Below are positions 18,738-26,627 of a DNA stretch of 64,000 nucleotides, piece after piece. The notes beneath the pieces are model-generated. The model saw nothing but the letters and a program-made list of their open reading frames with translations, was not told the origin of the DNA and did not search any database. A program made the translations under genes and the position numbers. The stretch's first letter is position 1, and every line of letters begins with the position of its first letter. The DNA is from Spirochaetales bacterium (GTDB lineage Bacteria; Spirochaetota; Spirochaetia; UBA9216): positions 310,001-374,000 of the forward strand of contig JAEKNX010000003.1 in assembly GCA_016839055.1 (NCBI GenBank), read 5' to 3'.

Positions 18738-19951
18738 AATTTCTCCAATCCGCAGAAGCGGATACATAAGGATGTATATATTCCGACAAAATCAAGAGCC
18801 TGATCGATATTGATCATCTCGTCCCTCGTGTGGGCGCTCTTAAGCATCCCCGGTCCAAAGACGATGGTGGGAATTTTGCCGTAGGTGCTTATGAGTCCGG
18901 CATCCGTCCAGGCCTTGAATGGAGCTTTATCAGGATGCTTTCCTGTGATAAAAAACGATGCTTCCGCCGCAGCTACGACCAGCGGATCATTAATATCGAT
19001 TTCAAAACCTTCATGAATAAGACCGTCAGACATCATACTATTTTCCATTACTGAAAAATCGCAGGTAAACTCAGGATCCTCCCTCTCCAGTTCAGCAATA
19101 AGGTCAGAGAACTCAGACACGACTGTTTCGTATTTCTCTCCGGGGATCCAGCGACGGTCTATCTGAAGAAGACATTCCCCCGCCACAGTGCTCGGCTGGA
19201 ATCCGCCCTGGATGTAGCCGTAGTTAAGAGAGGAGGCCCCGATTACAGGGTGAACTCTCCGGGATAGTGAGGGAATGAGAACTTCTTCCAACCGGTTAAT
19301 CAGGCGCATGGCTTGGCGGATTGCATTAATTCCATTCTCCTGTTCACCACCATGGACGGCTTTTCCGTGAATGCGGAACTCGAACCATTGCAGTCCCTTA
19401 TGACCGATTCCTATGTTCCCATCCATCGGTTCTCCCACTACCGCACCATCGGCCGCGAGGCCTCCCTTAAGAAGGGCACAGGTGCCCGCACTTGTCATTT
19501 CTTCATCGATAACTCCGATAAATACGACATCACCTGCAAGCCTGGTACCTGATGCCTTAAGCCGGCTCATTGCAAGCATCATGCATGCGAGAGCTCCCTT
19601 CATATCTGCGGTTCCCCGCCCATAGAGTTCGCGGCCGACCTTTCGCATTTTCAGAGCGTCTTTCAAATCGTAGGGGGGCACAGTGTCCAGGTGGCCATTG
19701 AGTATAAGGTTTTTTCCACCCCCGCTGCCCTGTAGCCTGGCCATGACATTACAGCGGCCGTCGACTACCGGAAAAAGCTCCGCTTCGATGCCGATGCCTG
19801 AGAAAAAATCACGAATGTAGGTTGCAAGTTCTGTTTCCTGCCGGGAGATACCCGGGTAGCTCGGTATGCGGATAAGATCTTCAAGTAAACGACAGAATTG
19901 CTGTTCTGATGGTCGAAAAAGATTGTTATTGATTCTCTCTTCACGGCTCAT
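18734..19951 (-). CDS. M20 family deacylase, ArgE/DapE-like
   Basis: Zinc-dependent deacylase or peptidase of the ArgE/DapE/CPG2 group (405 aa), first gene of the leftward operon. Metal-site motifs are LILNGHLDTVPP, YGRGTADMKGALA, GVIDEEMTSAG and AVVGEPMDG; the terminal histidine is in KSAHTRDEMI. It is longer than classical ArgE but fits the broader family. Being encoded with a peptide importer rather than arginine or lysine genes, it probably acts on an imported N-acyl amino acid or peptide. The start ATG at 19951 is followed directly by a plausible family N-terminus. Confidence 0.88.
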   Translation of the reverse strand: MSREERINNNLFRPSEQQFCRLLEDLIRIPSYPGISRQETELATYIRDFFSGIGIEAELFPVVDGRCNVMARLQGSGGGKNLILNGHLDTVPPYDLKDALKMRKVGRELYGRGTADMKGALACMMLAMSRLKASGTRLAGDVVFIGVIDEEMTSAGTCALLKGGLAADGAVVGEPMDGNIGIGHKGLQWFEFRIHGKAVHGGEQENGINAIRQAMRLINRLEEVLIPSLSRRVHPVIGASSLNYGYIQGGFQPSTVAGECLLQIDRRWIPGEKYETVVSEFSDLIAELEREDPEFTCDFSVMENSMMSDGLIHEGFEIDINDPLVVAAAEASFFITGKHPDKAPFKAWTDAGLISTYGKIPTIVFGPGMLKSAHTRDEMINIDQALDFVGIYTSLCIRFCGLEKL

Positions 19952-19994
19952 AATCTATCCAACTATTCCTTATATCGGAATTAGAATAAAGACA

Positions 19995-20026
19995 TTCACA
20001 TTATTTACATATATGTGTAATGTGAA
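19995..20026. promoter_or_regulatory. Palindrome upstream of the peptide operon, candidate operator
   Basis: TTCACATTA at 19995-20003 and its exact complement TAATGTGAA at 20018-20026 flank a core containing ACATATATGT. The element lies 44-75 bases before the operon's first gene, where an operator or promoter would sit. The regulator is unknown; a dimeric GntR-, Crp- or LacI-type protein would fit the symmetry. The 154-base gap between 19951 and 20106 holds nothing else clear, apart from a weak hairpin with a T-run at about 20086-20109, which may terminate the isochorismatase-like gene. Confidence 0.5.
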
Positions 20027-20105
20027 AGTATAAGCTGATTCCCCGCTTTGCGCAATTTTTTTTTAATTGTGTGCCAAGACTCGATAAAAATCCTTCTTCG
20101 GGGTT

Positions 20106-20663
20106 TTACTTTACAAGCGCTGAAATAGCCTTGAATTTTTCATTGCCGGAGAACCTGCATAATTCGAAGAGGATCGACTCAAAGCAAGTGAGCACTGCAT
20201 TTTCATATTCATACCGCTTTACAGCCGTGAGAAAATCCTGCTCTTTTCTCGAAGAAATACAATCAAGAACGGCAACCGGAGAATAACCAGCCGCTTTTAA
20301 ATCAACGATAGTCTGACTCACACATACATGGCCTTCCACTCCGCAGATAATCACATTAGAACGACCGTAACCATCGAGTTTCGTCTTGAACTCTTCACAG
20401 TCAAAACAGCTAAATGAGGACTTCTCTATGAACTCCATTTCTTCCGGACTTTCGGCTCCCATGGCTTCGGCAATTATCGGAATACTGTATCCGAGTCCCT
20501 TCGTATACTGCTGGGTTGCAATAACCGGCACCCCGAGAGCCTTAATTCCCTTGATAAGTTTTGCCGTTTTTTCGGCTACGGCATATCCATTAAAAATATG
20601 CGGTACAAGCTTCTCCTGAAAGTCAACGACAATCAGAATACTGTCTTCAGCTGTTATTCTCAT
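20106..20663 (-). CDS. Isochorismatase-like cysteine hydrolase
   Basis: Cysteine hydrolase of the isochorismatase superfamily (185 aa). The catalytic triad is visible as Asp14 in IVVDFQEKLV, Lys81 in EKSSFSCF and Cys114 in GVEGHVCVSQT. The cis-peptide GVEGHVC motif resembles the YcaC/nicotinamidase-like branch rather than true isochorismatases. The start codon overlaps the pspF stop (ATGA) and GGGAGGAATT precedes it, so it is the second gene of a pspF operon. The substrate is unknown; nothing connects it to siderophore synthesis here. Confidence 0.87.
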   Translation of the reverse strand: MRITAEDSILIVVDFQEKLVPHIFNGYAVAEKTAKLIKGIKALGVPVIATQQYTKGLGYSIPIIAEAMGAESPEEMEFIEKSSFSCFDCEEFKTKLDGYGRSNVIICGVEGHVCVSQTIVDLKAAGYSPVAVLDCISSRKEQDFLTAVKRYEYENAVLTCFESILFELCRFSGNEKFKAISALVK

Positions 20664-21703
20664 AATTCCTCCCTGTATTTCTTTAAAAGTCCCCTGAATT
20701 GATCATAAGACAGCGAAAGCAAATCGGCCGCCCTGCGCTGATTATTTCTGCTGTCTGCCAGTGCCCGTTTAAGGTAATCTATCTCAATTTCCCGGATATT
20801 TCTACGAAAATCTTCGAGCGGTGTTATCGCCGAAACTGTTTTCGATACAAAATCAGCCGTTTTTTCAACATCCGATTCTGCTTCTTTCTGCCGGAGGGAT
20901 GATGACGGTTGCTCTACTGGCTCATAGGGATTCCTGAAGGGGTCTATCTCCAAATCTTCTATAATATCTTCTTCGCATCTGTAAACAGCCCTTTCAACAA
21001 CGTTTTTTAATTCTCTGATATTTCCAGGCCAGTTATATGAGGATATAATATTCAGTGATTTTTGGGAAAACAGGGGGACCTGTTTCTTCCCGAGCTCGGA
21101 AGACATCCTTGCCGCGAAATGTTCCGCAAGCAGAAGAATGTCACCAGCCCGCTCTCTTAACGGAGGAAGAAACAGAACCTCGAAGGACAGCCGATCTAAA
21201 AGGTCCCGTTTAAATTTGTTCTCTTCGCAGAGTTTTGGCAGATCCTCATTTGTGGCCCCGACTATCCGAACATCGACTTCAACGGTGTTCGAACTTCCGA
21301 CCCTTTCAAAACTACCGTACTCGACTACCCGGAGAATCTTTTCCTGTACCTCGAGGGGAATGAGCCCCATTTCATCAAGAAACAGGGTTCCGCCGTCGGC
21401 TTCCTCGAACCGGCCTTTGCGGGCCTTACCCGCTCCGGTATAAGCGCCTGTACTGTGGCCGAATAATTCTGTCTCAATAAGGGTCGGTGGTAATGCCGCA
21501 CAATTAAGAGTGACGAAAGGAGCCTCCCAGCGCCCGGAAAGATAATGCAGCCGTGAAGCTGCAAGTTCTTTTCCGGTTCCCCTCTCACCTATTATCATTA
21601 CCGACCTGTTTACAACAGATGCCCGGCTTAATTCTGTCTGAAAATCGAGAAATATTTTAGATTCTCCCAGGGCCTCGCGTTCAACGAATCCAGGGAATTT
21701 CAT
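20660..21703 (-). CDS. pspF: Sigma-54-dependent activator, PspF-like
   Basis: AAA+ enhancer-binding protein (347 aa) that drives sigma-54 transcription. It has no N-terminal receiver domain; the AAA+ core starts near residue 5 (ALGESKIFLDFQ), as in PspF. Walker A is GERGTGKE, the sigma-54 contact loop is GAYTGAG (a Tyr in place of the usual Phe of GAFTGA) and Walker B is GGTLFLDEMG. The Fis-type helix-turn-helix is at the C-terminus (NQRRAADLLSLSYDQFRGLL). The start at 21703 gives a PspF-like N-terminus. An upstream ATG at 21772 is possible but adds unrelated residues. It is divergent from pspABC, as in enterobacteria. An extra ~70-residue linker precedes the Fis helix. Confidence 0.88.
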   Translation of the reverse strand: MKFPGFVEREALGESKIFLDFQTELSRASVVNRSVMIIGERGTGKELAASRLHYLSGRWEAPFVTLNCAALPPTLIETELFGHSTGAYTGAGKARKGRFEEADGGTLFLDEMGLIPLEVQEKILRVVEYGSFERVGSSNTVEVDVRIVGATNEDLPKLCEENKFKRDLLDRLSFEVLFLPPLRERAGDILLLAEHFAARMSSELGKKQVPLFSQKSLNIISSYNWPGNIRELKNVVERAVYRCEEDIIEDLEIDPFRNPYEPVEQPSSSLRQKEAESDVEKTADFVSKTVSAITPLEDFRRNIREIEIDYLKRALADSRNNQRRAADLLSLSYDQFRGLLKKYREEL

Positions 21704-21821
21704 GTAGGTAATTTTACCATTATACGGTCTATTTGACCAGTATAAATTTCTTTTAATGGTATTTTTAACCATTTAATTCGGCAACTCTCACCACTTGAGT
21801 CTGAACACTAACGAAAACCAC

Positions 21822-21863
21822 CGCGAAAAATAGGAAAAGAGGCATCTTTTGCTATTTTTCACG
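21822..21863. promoter_or_regulatory. Imperfect 18-base inverted repeat, candidate PspF upstream activating site
   Basis: The left arm (21822-21839) begins CGCGAAAAATAGG. The right arm (21846-21863) is its reverse complement at 16 of 18 positions, with a 6-base spacer. It ends 13 bases before the -24 element of the sigma-54 promoter of pspA, closer than many upstream sites but on the right side. It also lies between the two divergent genes and could control pspF itself. The role is inferred from symmetry and position. Confidence 0.7.
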
Positions 21864-21876
21864 AGTTTTGCCTGAA

Positions 21877-21892
21877 TGGCACACTTCCTGCT
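21877..21892 (+). promoter_or_regulatory. Sigma-54 promoter (-24/-12) of pspABC
   Basis: TGGCACACTTCCTGCT matches the sigma-54 consensus TGGCAC-N5-TTGCT at all but one position, with the invariant GG and GC exactly 12 bases apart. It is 34 bases before the pspA start codon and next to a gene for a sigma-54 activator, which makes chance unlikely. Confidence 0.88.
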
Positions 21893-21925
21893 AATATATA
21901 GACAACCAATTTACGGAGGACAAAC

Positions 21926-22621
21926 ATGGGAGTTTTTACAAGATTCAAAGACATCGTAAACTCAAATATCAATTCAATGCTCGATAAGGCCGAAGATCCC
22001 GAAAAAATGATCAACCTTATGATCCGAGAGATGGAAGACACCCTCGTTGAGCTCAAGACCTCATGCGCCGCATCAATGGCCGACAAAGCCAAGACGGAGC
22101 GGGAACGGGATATCTATGCCGAAAAGGACATGCGGTGGGAAGCCAGAGCGAAGCTTGCTATTGAAAAAAACCGGGACGATCTGGCTCGTGAAGCCCTTAT
22201 TGAAAAGAAGGCCAGCGCAAATCAGCTGAACATAATCGAAAACGACCTGCTTCAATTTGACATTCTGATCAATGAAAGCAAGGCAAATATCCTTCAGCTT
22301 GAAGAAAAACTGGAGACAGTAAAACAAAAAAGACGTATACTTATTCAGAGAGGCGTTCACGCAAAAGAAAAAATGCGGGCGAGGCAGACAATTAAAAACG
22401 CCTCCGGAGTTGATGCCACTATGAGGTTTGATGAGCTTGAGGGACGGATTGAACGGATGGAAGCTGACGCAGACATGGTCTTCTCAGGTTTCTCCAACCC
22501 CGATGAAAACGAGTTCAGCAAGATGGAAAATGAATCCGAAATAGAGGATGAACTCTCAGCACTCAAGAAAAGCATGAAAGCAAAGAAGGAAAAGACTTCT
22601 GATGGCGGAAACACTAATTAA
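21926..22621 (+). CDS. pspA: Phage shock protein A
   Basis: PspA/IM30 family membrane-protecting protein (231 aa). It starts MGVFTRFKDIVNSNINSMLDKAEDPEKMI, split here as the amphipathic first helix (GVFTRFKDIVNSNINSML) and the conserved EDPEKMI. The rest is almost entirely coiled coil, with the C-terminal region acidic and charged. In known systems PspA binds stressed inner membrane, forms rods or sheets, and restrains PspF. The start has an ideal GGAGG site. It is the first gene of pspABC. Confidence 0.95.
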   Translation: MGVFTRFKDIVNSNINSMLDKAEDPEKMINLMIREMEDTLVELKTSCAASMADKAKTERERDIYAEKDMRWEARAKLAIEKNRDDLAREALIEKKASANQLNIIENDLLQFDILINESKANILQLEEKLETVKQKRRILIQRGVHAKEKMRARQTIKNASGVDATMRFDELEGRIERMEADADMVFSGFSNPDENEFSKMENESEIEDELSALKKSMKAKKEKTSDGGNTN

Positions 22622-22847
22622 CGGCGGAATATTAATTTCTATCTTTGCCATTGCGGCTCCATTTATTTTTGTGCTGCTTGTCATTTCAATGACGACAAAG
22701 CGCAGGGAGAAAAAGGAATATCATCAGACAATGGATGAAGATGAGACGAAAAAAATGAATGATATATATAAAGGACTGAAGGATTTAAACCGGAGAATCG
22801 ATAACCTGGAAACCCTTCATCATAAAAATAATAATAAGGAGCGATAA
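22602..22847 (+). CDS. pspB: PspB-like membrane protein
   Basis: Small membrane protein of 81 aa. An N-terminal transmembrane helix (ISIFAIAAPFIFVLLVISM) is followed by a charged segment and a leucine-zipper-like stretch DIYKGLKDLNRRIDNLETL. This layout and length match PspB (about 75 aa). The ATG lies inside the end of pspA (20-base overlap), with AAGGA upstream. In the known system PspB and PspC sense membrane stress and release PspA from PspF. The assignment rests on architecture and gene order more than on long identity. Confidence 0.8.
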   Translation: MAETLINGGILISIFAIAAPFIFVLLVISMTTKRREKKEYHQTMDEDETKKMNDIYKGLKDLNRRIDNLETLHHKNNNKER

Positions 22848-22852
22848 CTGTC

Positions 22853-23227
22853 ATGACCTATACAAGCAGACGGCTTTACAGATCAAGAAACGGTATGCTG
22901 CTCGGCATCTGCCAGGGCATTGCAGACTGGCGTGATCTGCCTGTTTTCGTTGTTAGACTTATTTTCGTAATAATTTGTCTTGCAACCGCTGTGGCGCCAT
23001 GCGTGATAATCTATCTGTTAATGGGATTGATTATTCCGATTGAACCGCGCAGCGGCTACAAAAGAGATGAAAACTATTACGAAAACTTCAAGCGAAACGG
23101 AAAGGCTACCATGGATGATATAAAAAGCGAATTCGACAACCTGAAAAGCCGAGTCAACAAGATGGAAGACGAGGCGACAAAAGATAAGGAAAGCGACTGG
23201 GACCAAAGGTTCCATAGCGGCGGGTGA
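22853..23227 (+). CDS. pspC: PspC domain envelope-stress protein
   Basis: PspC-family membrane protein (124 aa). The diagnostic N-terminus LYRSRNGMLLGICQGIADW is followed by two closely spaced hydrophobic segments (FVVRLIFVIICLATAV and APCVIIYLLMGLIIPI). The C-terminal 60 residues are charged and probably coiled. It is the third gene of the operon, 5 bases after pspB. With PspB it would form the membrane sensor. Confidence 0.93.
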   Translation: MTYTSRRLYRSRNGMLLGICQGIADWRDLPVFVVRLIFVIICLATAVAPCVIIYLLMGLIIPIEPRSGYKRDENYYENFKRNGKATMDDIKSEFDNLKSRVNKMEDEATKDKESDWDQRFHSGG

Positions 23228-23228
23228 G

Positions 23229-23284
23229 TGCAAAACACTTTGGTGTTTTGCAGCTCAGCAGCTCCACCTTACAGGTGGAACTGC
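23229..23284 (+). terminator. Two adjacent hairpins after pspC
   Basis: TGCAAAACAC (23229-23238) pairs perfectly with GTGTTTTGCA (23243-23252) across a 4-base loop. A second stem, TCCACCT/AGGTGGA with a TAC loop (23263-23279), is extended by GCAG/CTGC. There is no T-run, so these are more likely mRNA 3'-end or stability structures than strong intrinsic terminators. Confidence 0.5.
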
Positions 23285-23366
23285 AAACTAAAGAACGTAT
23301 TTTGATTTACTTCAGGAGTTTCTGTCTGAAAGGCAAAAACTTCGCAAATAGTTAATCATATTACAA

Positions 23367-23406
23367 CAAAAAGGATTCCAGCAGAGGCTTGGGATCCTTT
23401 TTTTTA
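23367..23406. terminator. Bidirectional intrinsic terminator between pspC and the zincin-like gene
   Basis: An A-run, the stem AAGGATTCC...GGGATCCTT with an 11-base loop, and a run of eight T residues lie between two convergent genes. The A-run on one side and T-run on the other suit termination in both directions. Its right end overlaps the stop codon of the leftward gene. Confidence 0.75.
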
Positions 23407-24198
23407 ATCCTGATGCTCCAGCTGGTCAAGATTCTGATTAATCTGTTCAAGCTTCGCCTGCAGACTGTTAATAGTTTTTTCCACCCTCTTTTTTTCTTTC
23501 ATCAATTTAACAACAGGATCATCTTCAGTTGCTTTTTTAACTACTGACTTGGCCGTATCACGGCTGGAACCGTCAAGCAGGCTGCGCTGAACCTGCTCCC
23601 TGTTATCGGGATCACCAACAGAGGCAACAAGCTTCATGTTTTCATATCCGAGTTCCGTAGGAAGGCCATAGCTGCTCGCCTTTATAAGCGTCCGTGCTGT
23701 CGTGGTATCAAACTGAAGAATCCTCTCAATATAATCCTCAAATCTATACCCCTTCTTCATGCAGAGTTCCTGTGCCTGAACGAAGGCCATTCCAAGCTGT
23801 TTCGCGAGCTCACCCTGAGGGCCAATCATCTTCTTCTTGATGGCCTCGGTCAGAACCGCTAAATCCTGATCTATCTCGAAAACATTCCTGACAAAGCCCA
23901 ATGTCTCAGCCTTATTAAGGAGATCATGAAAGATACGCCGAAACTCAATTGTATGAGCCCGGAGGCCAATCGGTACAGGTGAACCGGTAATATGCACATG
24001 ATGGGCAAATTCGTGAATAGCCGTATAGAGAAGCAGATTATCACTCTCGAAGTTCTTGTTGTGAATAATTATTTCCCTGTTGTCGGGAACATAGAGGCCG
24101 TTAACCTTCTTGCTTGATTTTCCTGAGAAAATCAGCAGGAATTCTTCAACATCTTCATTTAACTTTAGCAGTATTTCTTTAACCTGTTCTTGATTCAT
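23404..24198 (-). CDS. Uncharacterised zincin-like protein with HExxH motif
   Basis: Protein of 264 aa that I do not recognise as a named family. It contains AIHEFAHHVHITG, a clear HExxH zinc-metallopeptidase motif, preceded by IIIHNKNF, which resembles a small-protease beta strand. A possible third ligand is Glu in HTIEFRRIF, about 24 residues later. The C-terminal 40 residues form a coiled coil. There is no signal peptide or membrane segment, so it should act in the cytoplasm. It is convergent with pspC and precedes nothing obvious in function. Peptidase activity is inference from the motif. Confidence 0.75.
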   Translation of the reverse strand: MNQEQVKEILLKLNEDVEEFLLIFSGKSSKKVNGLYVPDNREIIIHNKNFESDNLLLYTAIHEFAHHVHITGSPVPIGLRAHTIEFRRIFHDLLNKAETLGFVRNVFEIDQDLAVLTEAIKKKMIGPQGELAKQLGMAFVQAQELCMKKGYRFEDYIERILQFDTTTARTLIKASSYGLPTELGYENMKLVASVGDPDNREQVQRSLLDGSSRDTAKSVVKKATEDDPVVKLMKEKKRVEKTINSLQAKLEQINQNLDQLEHQD

Positions 24199-24225
24199 AA
24201 GGTGAAGATTATTGTAAAAATAATT

Positions 24226-25059
24226 CTAGCGCAAGAGTCTAAGCCCGTCAGGTTCGATACTTATTTTCTTTTCTTTGTACAATCCGCCAATAGTCTTCTT
24301 AAAAACCTTTTTACTCATGCATAGAGTACTATTAATATCATCGGCACTACTCTTGTCATTAAGCGGCAAGTACCCGTTCGAGTCCTCGAGAGCATCAAGA
24401 ATTATAGTCCTGGCTTCTTTTGACGCTGCAAGGAATCCCTGCGGCTGGAGGGCCGCGTCAATCAGGCCGTCGTCCCTTATCTTCTTGATATATCCGGTGT
24501 GGCTGTCGCCGATTCTAAGTTTCTCAAAAATTTCATTCCTATACAGCAGTCCCTGAAACCTGTTGTCTATAATAACTCTCGCACCTAATGGACTGATTCC
24601 AAATACCAGAATATCAACTTTCTTATTAGGATAAAGTGATGAAAAATCATCATCGAATAGTTCGTCAAATTTACAGGTACCCACTACTCCTATGCCGTCA
24701 AAGTCAGGAACTATCTTCACGACCGCAATATCACCAGGGGAGAGGTCAGCACGCAGATTTCTCGTCGGAACAAGGAGATCTTTTGGTAGACCCCAGTCAA
24801 GAAACACTCCGAAAGAGGTACTGTCGGTAACCTCAAGGGCCGCAAAACCGCCCATCGCAGCAGAGGGCTTTACAGTTGTAGCCTTAACCTCATCCTTTGA
24901 CGGATTATAGAGGAAGACCTCAATCTTATCGCCCCTTGCAGCACCCTCAGGCACTTCATCAATCGGCATATATATATCGGCCTCACCTCCGGTATCAAGA
25001 AAGCATGCAGTATCTGTTAGAGTCACTATTTTTGCTTGGTTATAATCACCTATTATCAT
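24226..25059 (-). CDS. cvfB: CvfB family S1-like RNA-binding protein
   Basis: Protein of 277 aa matching the CvfB/YitL family: N-terminal S1-like domains followed by a winged helix. Typical S1 strands include TSFGVFLDWGLPKDLLVP and RVIIDNRFQGLLYRNEIFE. The C-terminal winged helix region includes MSKKVFKKTIGGLYKE. In Gram-positive bacteria the family affects virulence-gene expression and binds RNA; its role in other phyla is poorly known. It lies 27 bases upstream of the zincin-like gene on the same strand and may be co-transcribed with it. Confidence 0.85.
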   Translation of the reverse strand: MIIGDYNQAKIVTLTDTACFLDTGGEADIYMPIDEVPEGAARGDKIEVFLYNPSKDEVKATTVKPSAAMGGFAALEVTDSTSFGVFLDWGLPKDLLVPTRNLRADLSPGDIAVVKIVPDFDGIGVVGTCKFDELFDDDFSSLYPNKKVDILVFGISPLGARVIIDNRFQGLLYRNEIFEKLRIGDSHTGYIKKIRDDGLIDAALQPQGFLAASKEARTIILDALEDSNGYLPLNDKSSADDINSTLCMSKKVFKKTIGGLYKEKKISIEPDGLRLLR

Positions 25060-25295
25060 AATTTAAGTATACCTTCAAAACCGGATATATTCTACTACAT
25101 GGGAATCTAAAATAGACAAACCCTACCCCCTTCCTCATCGGAGACAAAAACAACGCTACCTTTCTGTCGTAACCAATATGGCTTTTTTCCTCTGACAACC
25201 TAAAGGCTGATGAAGACTGATTATCAAGTTATATATATCCTAATAGTTGCGCCAAGTTGAAAAATTTCATACTCTATAGTTCTAAGGAGTTTTCA

Positions 25296-26606
25296 ATGAA
25301 AAAAAAAATATTGCTCATTATAATTATTTCGGCTGTCATTCTTTCAGGTTGTAAATCATTATTCACCCGCGAAGGCAACCTGCTTTCCGATGCGATAAAT
25401 GCCAAATCAAGAGGCGACTATCAGGCATCTGTCCTCAATGTTGTTGAATCTGTCAGAATTGACAATGAATACGCAGACGCAATTATGTTTCTGCAAAAAA
25501 CCTATCCTGAAGCCAACAGCTATTACAGTCAGAAAATTGAAGAAAGGAAGTCTGCCAACGGAAAATTTACAAATGATGAAATAGTGAAATATTTCCAATA
25601 TCTACAGACAATAAATGAATCGGTCAAAACCCTTCCAATGCTCTACGATCCGCAAACAAAAGAGCAGCTTAGTTTTAGCTACACCGATTACCGTAGCGAA
25701 CTTGAAAGGTACAATGAATTTGCCGCCGAGGATCATTACCAGGAAGGCATCAGACTCATGAAGCTTAAGGGCCGTGAAAACGCCAGAAACGCTTCCCGTG
25801 AGTTTGATACGGCTCTTTCCTACGTTGCAGGATATAAGGATGCCGTTAAGCGTGCCGAGAAATCTCTCGAGGACGCAACGCAGGTTATTGCCTTCTTTCC
25901 TTTCCAGAATAACGCATGGAATATTCCTACCGATAAATTCTCAGACCTCATTCAGAATGCGGCCATCTCAAGGCTCCTTGGCGATAAGGAAGTAATGAAA
26001 TTTACAAAGATCATCGATCGCGGCATGCAGGAAAACCTGATGGCAGAGCAGATTGAATCGATGAGTTCATTAATGGATGATAAATCCAGAGTTGAGATAG
26101 GCCAGCTGCTGAACTCAAACATCTTTCTTACAGGTTCAATAGAGGCATCGGAGCTCATTGGGCCTTCAACGACAATGAACCAGTACCACAGGAAATCCAC
26201 CATAGAGGTAGTACAGGAAGTTTTAGCCTCACCCTATAAGAGCGACGGCAGTGAAGAGGAAGATCCGTACAAGAGCTCAGAGACGACAACCCAGATCTCT
26301 TATAAGGACATCCACGCGGACGTATATCACTATACCAAGTTTATAAGGTTTAACGTAACGATAACCTATAAGGCTGTTGATGTTGAAACCGGCGCAATCC
26401 TGCTGAGCAATACCATAAACATCGAGGAAACCGATTCCTCCGAATGGGCTGAATGGAGTGGAGACAACGGGGCCCTAAGGGGTGAAGACTGGAGCCTGAT
26501 AAACTCTCATGAGTCGATCGTTAAGACTCCACAGCAGCTCGCCTCCGCGGCGGCGACCAGCATCGGCGGAACCCTGGCCGATGAGCTGAAAACAATTCTG
26601 AAATAA
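25296..26606 (+). CDS. Lipoprotein with repeat region and CsgG/LpoB-like domain
   Basis: Predicted lipoprotein of 436 aa. The start at 25296 follows AAGGAG and gives a proper signal MKKKILLIIIISAVILSGC with lipobox LSGC; the upstream in-frame start is rejected. Residues to about 190 look like TPR-type helices. From VIAFFPFQNNAWNIP onward the sequence resembles the CsgG/LpoB fold, including IGQLLNSNIFLTGSI. In the family such proteins are outer-membrane-associated activators or secretion pores; the function here is unknown. The 236-base gap before it has no clear element. Confidence 0.75.
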   Translation: MKKKILLIIIISAVILSGCKSLFTREGNLLSDAINAKSRGDYQASVLNVVESVRIDNEYADAIMFLQKTYPEANSYYSQKIEERKSANGKFTNDEIVKYFQYLQTINESVKTLPMLYDPQTKEQLSFSYTDYRSELERYNEFAAEDHYQEGIRLMKLKGRENARNASREFDTALSYVAGYKDAVKRAEKSLEDATQVIAFFPFQNNAWNIPTDKFSDLIQNAAISRLLGDKEVMKFTKIIDRGMQENLMAEQIESMSSLMDDKSRVEIGQLLNSNIFLTGSIEASELIGPSTTMNQYHRKSTIEVVQEVLASPYKSDGSEEEDPYKSSETTTQISYKDIHADVYHYTKFIRFNVTITYKAVDVETGAILLSNTINIEETDSSEWAEWSGDNGALRGEDWSLINSHESIVKTPQQLASAAATSIGGTLADELKTILK

Positions 26607-26627
26607 CCGACATTAAAGGCCTCAGGC

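Noticed and set aside
19995-20026. dif-like recombination site at the palindrome
   Set aside because: The arms do not match the XerC/XerD half-sites known to me, and no terminus-type features accompany it. A regulatory palindrome is simpler.
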